The position numbers and the translations under genes were made by a program. Below the pieces are notes generated by a model, which did no database searches, had not been told where the DNA came from, and saw only the letters and a list, made by a program, of their open reading frames with translations. Below, piece by piece: positions 1 to 4,525 of a stretch of DNA of 6,740 bases. Source of the DNA: Flavobacteriales bacterium (lineage in GTDB: Bacteria; Bacteroidota; Bacteroidia; Flavobacteriales_D; Parvicellaceae). Position 1 is the first letter of the stretch. Each line of letters opens with the position of its first letter. The stretch covers positions 1-6,740 of the forward strand of contig JALTUD010000224.1 of assembly GCA_027047735.1 (NCBI GenBank), in the 5' to 3' direction.

Positions 1-981
1 GGTTCGTACAAGGTTGATAGACGGAGAAAAAATGCAGTTTATTTGGATTTTCTGAAGAACTATTCAACAATCGGTTTAAGCAAAGGAGGACACAGCTTAT
101 TTTTTCCCGGAGGAACACGTTCACGCTCAGGAGCGATTGAAGAAAGATTAAAATTAGGATTGTTGGGGACAACGGTAGAAGCTCAACAAATTAATTTAGT
201 TAATAACGATAATAATAAAATTTATATCGTTCCGGTAGTGTTGAGCTACCATTTTGTTATGGAAGCAAAAAAGATGATTACCGATTATCTCAAAGCTCAA
301 GGAAAAGAACTGTATCTCACACGAGATGAATTTAAAAACTCTTTTAAGGTCTTAAAATTTATTTTTAAATTCTTTACCGCATCACCAAAGATGATGGTTT
401 CTTTTGGCAAACCTTTGGATATTTTAGGAAACGAGGTTGATGAAAACGGAGAAAGCTATAACGATATAGGGCAAAAAGTTGAATTAGAAGATTATTTTAT
501 AACGGAAAATGAGGTTACGGAAGATAAACAACGGAACCGCGTTTATACAGAGCGACTTGCTCATAAGATTTTAAAATCTTATAAGAAAAACAATATTGTT
601 TTTTCAAGTCATGTGGTGGCATTTGTTGCCTTTGAGATGTTGAGAAAAAAACATTCGGAATTGGATATTTTTGAGTTGATGCGATTGCCACAAGAAGAAT
701 TGGAAATAGATAACGATTGGTTCGAGAACCAAGTAGATAAAATGAAAGTAGCCCTTATCGAATTAAAAGAGAGGGGAGAAATCAAGCTATCGGATGAGAT
801 TTATGAAACCGCTCATTTTATCGCCAATAACGGCATAAAATACTTAGGCTCTTATCATCCTGATCCTGTGATTAAACGGACAAAGAAAAACACAATTCAA
901 ATTACCGACATGAAATTGCTCTATTATTACCATAATCGAACCATGGGGTATAATTTAGAAAACAAAATAGATTGGAGATGA
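1..981 (+). CDS. PlsB-like glycerol-3-phosphate / lysophosphatidate acyltransferase, 5'-partial
   Basis: This is a membrane-associated acyltransferase that likely transfers a fatty acyl group to glycerol-3-phosphate or its 1-acyl derivative in phospholipid synthesis. The frame is open from base 1 (326 codons here), so the start and the catalytic HxxxxD block lie upstream; the internal TTG at 43 is not a start. A GSYKVDRRRK segment at window residues 1-10 matches acyltransferase block II. FPGGTRSRSG at 103-132 is block III, the substrate-phosphate-binding motif. IVPVVLSY near 226-249 corresponds to block IV. The long C-terminal part, ending in LLYYYHNRTMGY, recalls the YYxNR-type tail of PlsB rather than short PlsC enzymes. 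Block III carries Gly where FPEGTRS or VEGGRS enzymes usually have Glu. The gene overlaps gpsA by 4 bp, whose product is the likely acyl acceptor. Acyltransferase identity is secure; the choice between PlsB and PlsC substrate is inference. Confidence 0.85.
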   Translation, partial: GSYKVDRRRKNAVYLDFLKNYSTIGLSKGGHSLFFPGGTRSRSGAIEERLKLGLLGTTVEAQQINLVNNDNNKIYIVPVVLSYHFVMEAKKMITDYLKAQGKELYLTRDEFKNSFKVLKFIFKFFTASPKMMVSFGKPLDILGNEVDENGESYNDIGQKVELEDYFITENEVTEDKQRNRVYTERLAHKILKSYKKNNIVFSSHVVAFVAFEMLRKKHSELDIFELMRLPQEELEIDNDWFENQVDKMKVALIELKERGEIKLSDEIYETAHFIANNGIKYLGSYHPDPVIKRTKKNTIQITDMKLLYYYHNRTMGYNLENKIDWR

Positions 982-2000
982 GGAAAGTTGGCGTAATAGG
1001 AGCGGGAAGTTTTGGTACGGCAGTAGCGAACCTCTTAGCAGAAAATAACGAAGTGATTCTTTTTGCTAGAAACAATGAAGTTGTTTCTGAAATCAATACT
1101 ACTCGTAAACACAAAAATCAGGAGATGAGCAAACGTGTTTTTGCTACTTCTGACCCTAAAAAAATAACAGAAGAATGTCAGCTGATTTTTCCGATTGTCC
1201 CATCTAGCAATTTTAAGGTGATGCTCGAAGAATTTAAGTCTTTTTTGTCGCCTAAACATATCTTAATACACGGGACAAAAGGTTTGCATGTAGAAAAGGA
1301 ACTGCAAGCTGATTTAACACTTGAACCGAATGATGTTTCGACGATGTCGGAGTTGATTTTAAAGGAAACAGGAGTTGTAAGAGTAGGGTGTTTGGCGGGA
1401 CCTAATTTGGCTACGGAGATTGCCGATAAACAGATTGCAGCAGCGGTCGTTGCGAGCAAATACGATGAAGTTATTGACATTGGTAAAAAGGCTTTGGCTT
1501 CCAAGCGTTTTATGGTCTATGGGAGTAATCAATTAATTGGAATTGAGCTGGCGGGAGTGCTAAAAAATTATATAGCGATAGCTGCCGGAATGACCGTTGG
1601 GCTTGGTTATGGAGATAATGCACGAGCTTTACTCATTACGCGTGGAATGACCGAAATGATATATATAGCAAAGGCGTTTGGTATCGGGCCGGAGGCTTTT
1701 CTAGGGATAGCGGGGGTAGGAGATTTAATTGCGACTTGCAACAGTAAGTTGAGTCGTAATTTTAGAGTGGGTTATTTTCTTACACAAGGCAAGAAATTAG
1801 AGGATATAAAGGCTGAAATCGGCGAGGTAGCCGAGGGGGTAAAAACACTTCAATTGATAAAAGCGTTTAGTAATTATGGTTTTAGAGCTCCGATAGCCAG
1901 TATTTTGTACCGTATCATTTTTGAAGGTATGGAAATCGAAAAAGGATTAAATCATCTGATGCGCTTAAACGTAGAATCGGATGTTGATTTTTTGACCTGA
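978..2000 (+). CDS. gpsA: NAD(P)H-dependent glycerol-3-phosphate dehydrogenase GpsA
   Basis: GpsA is a cytosolic enzyme that reduces dihydroxyacetone phosphate to sn-glycerol-3-phosphate, the backbone precursor of phospholipids. The product is 340 aa, typical for the family. The Rossmann motif GAGSFG is at residues 8-13, VPSSN near 75-78, GTKG with Lys101 at 99-102, and the GPNLATEI segment at about 141-148. The catalytic-lysine region GVLKN has Lys196, followed by GLGYGDNARA and GVGDLIATCNSKLSRNFRVG (about 246-265), both hallmark C-domain blocks. I chose ATG at 978 over the in-frame TTG at 972: it puts the Rossmann strand directly at the N-terminus and creates an ATGA overlap with the upstream stop (979-981), which suggests translational coupling. 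The upstream acyltransferase probably uses the product. No key residue appears to be missing. A T-run follows the stop, but it is not preceded by a hairpin. Confidence 0.97.
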   Translation: MRKVGVIGAGSFGTAVANLLAENNEVILFARNNEVVSEINTTRKHKNQEMSKRVFATSDPKKITEECQLIFPIVPSSNFKVMLEEFKSFLSPKHILIHGTKGLHVEKELQADLTLEPNDVSTMSELILKETGVVRVGCLAGPNLATEIADKQIAAAVVASKYDEVIDIGKKALASKRFMVYGSNQLIGIELAGVLKNYIAIAAGMTVGLGYGDNARALLITRGMTEMIYIAKAFGIGPEAFLGIAGVGDLIATCNSKLSRNFRVGYFLTQGKKLEDIKAEIGEVAEGVKTLQLIKAFSNYGFRAPIASILYRIIFEGMEIEKGLNHLMRLNVESDVDFLT

Positions 2001-2012
2001 TTTTTTTATTGC

Positions 2013-2033
2013 GTTAGGGATTGTATCCCTAAC
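2013..2033. repeat. Perfect 9-bp inverted repeat just after gpsA
   Basis: GTTAGGGAT (2013-2021) and ATCCCTAAC (2025-2033) are perfectly complementary around a 3-nt loop, TGT. The left arm with its preceding C (CGTTAGGGAT, 2012-2021) recurs exactly at 2174-2183, the 5' edge of the larger structured element downstream. It begins 12 bp after the gpsA stop. There is no T-run on the 3' side on either strand, so it is not a standard intrinsic terminator. It could be a processing or mRNA-stabilising hairpin at the operon end, or a degenerate partial copy of the downstream element. Confidence 0.7.
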
Positions 2034-2083
2034 ATGAATAAAATAGAAAGCATAAAGCGTTTTTATTTTCCTTATCCTTCTTC

Positions 2084-2123
2084 AAAATTATTTTCCATAG
2101 CTGGGGCTATGCAAAAGAATTTT
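2084..2123. repeat. Imperfect 18-bp inverted repeat with 4-nt loop in the gap
   Basis: The arms 2084-2101 and 2106-2123 pair at 16 of 18 positions around the loop TGGG. The inner stem CATAGC/GCTATG is perfect. Mismatches occur at 2090/2117 and 2095/2112. The outer part is A/T only and ends in TTTTT on the + strand (2120-2124), so it could act as a weak terminator for the acyltransferase-gpsA transcript. However, the T-run is itself part of the stem, and the stem is AT-rich. It has no coding explanation. Confidence 0.5.
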
Positions 2124-2173
2124 TCATCGTCTAAGAAAACTAAAATTCACTTTCTTGCTTCCAATTTTATCCA

Positions 2174-2319
2174 CGTTAGGGATAGAACGGCATGTTTGAG
2201 CTCTTTTTTGCTTGCTTGCTGTTTGCAAGCAAAAAAAGCGAGTAGTGATAGCCCGACCCTACTATTCAAAAACAGTGTTTAGCGATAGCGATATGCTGTT
2301 TTTGAATAGTAGGGGAACG
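2174..2319 (+). ncRNA. Candidate structured RNA element, resembling Flavo-1
   Basis: The ends CGTT (2174-2177) and AACG (2316-2319) can close a multi-branch fold. Inside is a 12-bp stem, TTTTTTGCTTGC (2204-2215) with GCAAGCAAAAAA (2225-2236), loop 9 nt. A second, perfect 19-bp stem pairs 2257-2275 with 2296-2314 across a 20-nt loop, extendable by two G-U pairs and one A-U pair. Between the stems lie unpaired segments, AGGGATAGAACGG and GATAGCCCGA. The boundary pattern (CGTTAGGGAT near the 5' end, GCCCGACCC in the middle, GGGGAACGCC at the 3' end) is what I remember of the Flavo-1 RNA of Flavobacteria, an Rfam family of unknown function. That assignment is recall, not a search result. The strand is chosen from that resemblance. 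The element could be an independent sRNA or a structured intergenic repeat. Confidence 0.6.
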
Positions 2320-2380
2320 CCCAAATTTATTTATAACGATATATCAATTCTAAAAAAAAGATAATTATCATTTTGTTTCT

Positions 2381-2388
2381 TATTTTTG
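2381..2388 (+). promoter_or_regulatory. Candidate Bacteroidota -7 promoter element for the desulfurase operon
   Basis: TATTTTTG fits the TAnnTTTG -7 consensus of Bacteroidota primary sigma factors and lies 29 bp before the ATG at 2418. Transcription would start near 2393-2397, giving a short leader of about 20-25 nt. I see no good TTG-type -33 element at the expected distance (around 2354-2362 is A-rich), so the call rests on the -7 box and its position alone. Nothing resembling a Shine-Dalgarno precedes the start codon, as is usual in this phylum. Confidence 0.4.
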
Positions 2389-2417
2389 TGGCTTAGAACT
2401 ACTAACACATACTTATT

Positions 2418-3551
2418 ATGAATGTATATTTAGACAATGCGGCTACTACGCCTATGGCTCCTGAGGTTGTGGATGCTATGATTCCTTTTATGAGAGAGCA
2501 CTTCGGCAATCCGTCTTCTACGCATGCTTTTGGACGTAAAACTAAAAATGTGGTAGAAATTGTCCGTAAACAAATTGCTAAGGAATTGAATGCTGACCCT
2601 TCGGAAATTATTTTTACTTCGGGAGGGACGGAAGCAGATAATATGGCGTTGGCAACTTCGGTTTTTGATTTAGGAGTGGAGCGGATTATTACGAGTCCGA
2701 TTGAGCATCATGCGGTAGGGCATACGTCTGAGTATTTGGCTGAAAATCACAAGGTATCGGTAGTACACGTACGATTGGATGAAAAGGGTAGTGTGGATAT
2801 TGATCATTTGGAAGAGTTGTTAAGTAATTCGGATAAAAAAACGTTGGTGTCATTGATGCACGGGAATAATGAAATTGGTAATCTACTTCCTTTGGAAAAG
2901 GTTTCTGCTTTGTGTCAACAGTACGATGCTTTGTTTCATTCGGATACGGTGCAAACGATGGGACACTATCGTTTTGATTTGCAAAAAACACCTATTGATT
3001 TTATTACTTGTGCCGCTCATAAATTTCATGGCCCTAAGGGGGTTGGTTTTTTGTATGTTAGGAAAAATAATAAAATCAAGTCTTTTATCCACGGAGGAAC
3101 GCAAGAACGAGGTCATCGAGCCGGTACGGTAAATGTAGCCGGAGTTGTAGGGTTGGGAAAGGCGATTGAATTAGCGTTTAGCGAAGTAGAGGAGCATCAA
3201 AAACATGTGCAAGGGTTAAAGAGTTATATGAAGGAGGAATTGAAGAAGATAAATCCGAATATCCGTTTTAATGGTGAACAAGATGAAAGTAAGTCGCTTT
3301 ATACGGTGTTGAATGTTTGTTTTCCTCAAAATGAGAAGACGGGAATGTTTTTGTTTAGCTTGGATATAAATGGTATCGCAGCATCAGGCGGGAGTGCTTG
3401 TTCTTCGGGTAGTAACCAAGGTTCTCATGTGATTTCGGAGTTGGAGAATGTTTCGGATTGTCAACCTATTCGTTTTTCATTTAGCCGTTATACCACCAAA
3501 GAGGAAATTGACTATGCTTTGAGTAAAATTAAGGAGATGTTGGCTGAGTAA
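2418..3551 (+). CDS. Class I (IscS/NifS-type) cysteine desulfurase
   Basis: This is a cytosolic PLP enzyme that converts L-cysteine to alanine and passes the sulfur, as an enzyme persulfide, to Fe-S cluster assembly, tRNA thiolation or other acceptors. The product is 377 aa, slightly short of the roughly 400 aa of E. coli IscS. Visible motifs are YLDNAATT (residues 4-11), GGTEADNMAL (69-78), His97 in IEHHAV (ring-stacking), HGNNEIG (148-154), Asp176 and Gln179 in HSDTVQT, the PLP lysine Lys202 in AAHKFHGPKGVGF, GGTQERGHRAGT (226-237) and the catalytic Cys328 in GGSACSSGS. The active-site loop pattern SACSSGSNQGSHV places it in class I, not the SufS class. The ATG at 2418 starts directly on the conserved N-terminal motif. 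No scaffold (iscU/sufU), iscR or mnmA is visible nearby, so the sulfur acceptor cannot be inferred from context. It probably heads a two-gene operon with the downstream thioesterase. Confidence 0.95.
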   Translation: MNVYLDNAATTPMAPEVVDAMIPFMREHFGNPSSTHAFGRKTKNVVEIVRKQIAKELNADPSEIIFTSGGTEADNMALATSVFDLGVERIITSPIEHHAVGHTSEYLAENHKVSVVHVRLDEKGSVDIDHLEELLSNSDKKTLVSLMHGNNEIGNLLPLEKVSALCQQYDALFHSDTVQTMGHYRFDLQKTPIDFITCAAHKFHGPKGVGFLYVRKNNKIKSFIHGGTQERGHRAGTVNVAGVVGLGKAIELAFSEVEEHQKHVQGLKSYMKEELKKINPNIRFNGEQDESKSLYTVLNVCFPQNEKTGMFLFSLDINGIAASGGSACSSGSNQGSHVISELENVSDCQPIRFSFSRYTTKEEIDYALSKIKEMLAE

Positions 3552-3594
3552 TTGAGTTAACTTATCTGTTTATTCGCAAAAGCAGAAAAATGGT

Positions 3595-4026
3595 ATGAAT
3601 AAAATACTGAAAGCATATAATAAAACAAACGCCTTTGGTCGTCTATTTGGTATGGATTATAAAATAACTAGTCCAACTACCATAGAATATTATATGACCG
3701 TAGATGAACAGTTTTTGGCTACACCTACTGCTATGCACGGAGGAGCTTTGGCGGGAATGATGGATGCGGTGGTGGGAGTTGCATCATTGAATGTTACTTC
3801 TAAAAAAGGGAAAGTAGTATCTACTATTGAATTTAAAATCAATTATTTAAAACCTGTGTTGTTAGGGGATGAATTGAAAGGGGTAGGGACGGTGCTTTCT
3901 GAAGGAAACAGAATTATCATCACAAAAGGAGAGATTTTCAATCAAAATGATGAATTGGTTGCTCTTGCTACGGCAACGTTAAATGCTTATCCTTGGGGAA
4001 AAAGTGATTTTTATTCGGAGGAATAA
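3595..4026 (+). CDS. PaaI-family hotdog-fold acyl-CoA thioesterase
   Basis: A 143-aa single hotdog-fold protein, probably a cytosolic acyl-CoA thioesterase of the PaaI/YdiI type that acts as a homotetramer. The signature block MHGGALAGMMDAVVGVAS (residues 47-64) has the His-Gly-Gly turn (48-50) and the acidic Asp57 on the central helix, the position of the family's catalytic Asp/Glu. Then come the strands VVSTIEFKINYLKPVLLGDELKGVGTV and a terminal VALATATLNAYP, both typical of the fold. The ATG at 3590 hits a stop after two codons, so 3595 is the start. It lies 43 bp after the desulfurase stop, same strand, with no terminator visible between, so co-transcription is likely. The substrate (phenylacetyl-, hydroxybenzoyl-, or DHNA-CoA in menaquinone synthesis) cannot be told from sequence. 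It ends 9 bp from the convergent gene on the other strand. Confidence 0.88.
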   Translation: MNKILKAYNKTNAFGRLFGMDYKITSPTTIEYYMTVDEQFLATPTAMHGGALAGMMDAVVGVASLNVTSKKGKVVSTIEFKINYLKPVLLGDELKGVGTVLSEGNRIIITKGEIFNQNDELVALATATLNAYPWGKSDFYSEE

Positions 4027-4035
4027 TAGATAGAA

Positions 4036-4452
4036 TCAAAACATCAAATTATCTTTTGATTTCAGTAAAGAAACTTCTATTTCAAAACACATCAGTATAA
4101 AGTGAATTTGTCGTAGTTTTTGGATGATTTCGGTTTTGTCGAGTATAGCATCTCCTTTTACCATTAGCAAATAATCGGCATGTTTTTGCTCAGGAATTAA
4201 ATAGCCGGTCTTTGTGCGGTTGGAGATGAGGTGTACTTCTTCCTCCTTATCAAAATCAAATTCAGAAAAAAGAGAATGATAACTGTAACGGTTTTGCCGT
4301 TTATGAAAGACTTCTATCTTCTCATTTTGTTTAGTTAACGATAATTCTAAAACTTTATTTACTGCCCAACAAACACGATAGTCTTTTTCGTGACTACTGA
4401 TGCCGTATAAACTAAAATCGTATTCAAAGTCGTCTTCTAACAGGTATTTCAT
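4036..4452 (-). CDS. IPExxxVDY family protein, function unknown
   Basis: A 138-aa acidic soluble protein with no signal peptide or membrane helix. It carries IPEQKHADY at residues 86-94, matching the signature that names the Bacteroidota IPExxxVDY family, with Ala in place of the Val. Conserved-looking flanks include an N-terminal EDDFEYDFSLYGISSHEKDYRVCWAVNK stretch and a C-terminal helix with LRQIHFILMCFEIE. The function of the family is not known to me. In Flavobacteria I remember this gene beside acpP/fabF/rnc and pyk; here it follows an OmpA-family gene instead, so context gives no clue. The start ATG (4452-4450) lies 5 bp past the terminator T-tract of the upstream gene, leaving almost no room for its own promoter. 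A weak AT-rich 8-bp inverted repeat (4034-4041/4054-4061) overlaps its stop codon. Confidence 0.8.
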   Translation of the reverse strand: MKYLLEDDFEYDFSLYGISSHEKDYRVCWAVNKVLELSLTKQNEKIEVFHKRQNRYSYHSLFSEFDFDKEEEVHLISNRTKTGYLIPEQKHADYLLMVKGDAILDKTEIIQKLRQIHFILMCFEIEVSLLKSKDNLMF

Positions 4453-4457
4453 AAAGC

Positions 4458-4495
4458 AAAAAAATCCCGATTTGCTCTACGGAACAAATCGGGAT
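4458..4495 (-). terminator. Rho-independent terminator of the OmpA-family gene
   Basis: On the minus strand, ATCCCGATTTG (4495-4485) and CAAATCGGGAT (4474-4464) form a perfect 11-bp stem with a 10-nt loop, directly followed by a T-tract (7 T, 4464-4458, the first also closing the stem). It begins 30 bp after the stop codon of the OmpA-family gene. It ends 5 bp before the ATG of the IPExxxVDY gene, which would therefore be reached only by read-through or by a promoter overlapping this element. Confidence 0.88.
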
Positions 4496-4525
4496 AAAAT
4501 TAGTACAATATTTTATACTATCTTC

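Noticed and set aside
2034..2282. 82-codon open frame in the gap after gpsA
   Set aside because: Its ATG lies right at the end of the 2013-2033 palindrome, the frame runs through the RNA hairpins, and the predicted protein is low-complexity (Ser/Lys/Phe) with no recognisable motif. The base pairing explains the sequence better.
2689..3132. Overlapping frames on both strands inside the desulfurase gene
   Set aside because: They are shadows of a fully motif-complete cysteine desulfurase frame and show no domain of their own.
4034..4061. Inverted repeat AATCAAAA/TTTTGATT as a bidirectional terminator between convergent genes
   Set aside because: Eight mostly A-T pairs with a 12-nt loop and no T-tract on either side; too weak to call, though it does sit at the convergent junction.
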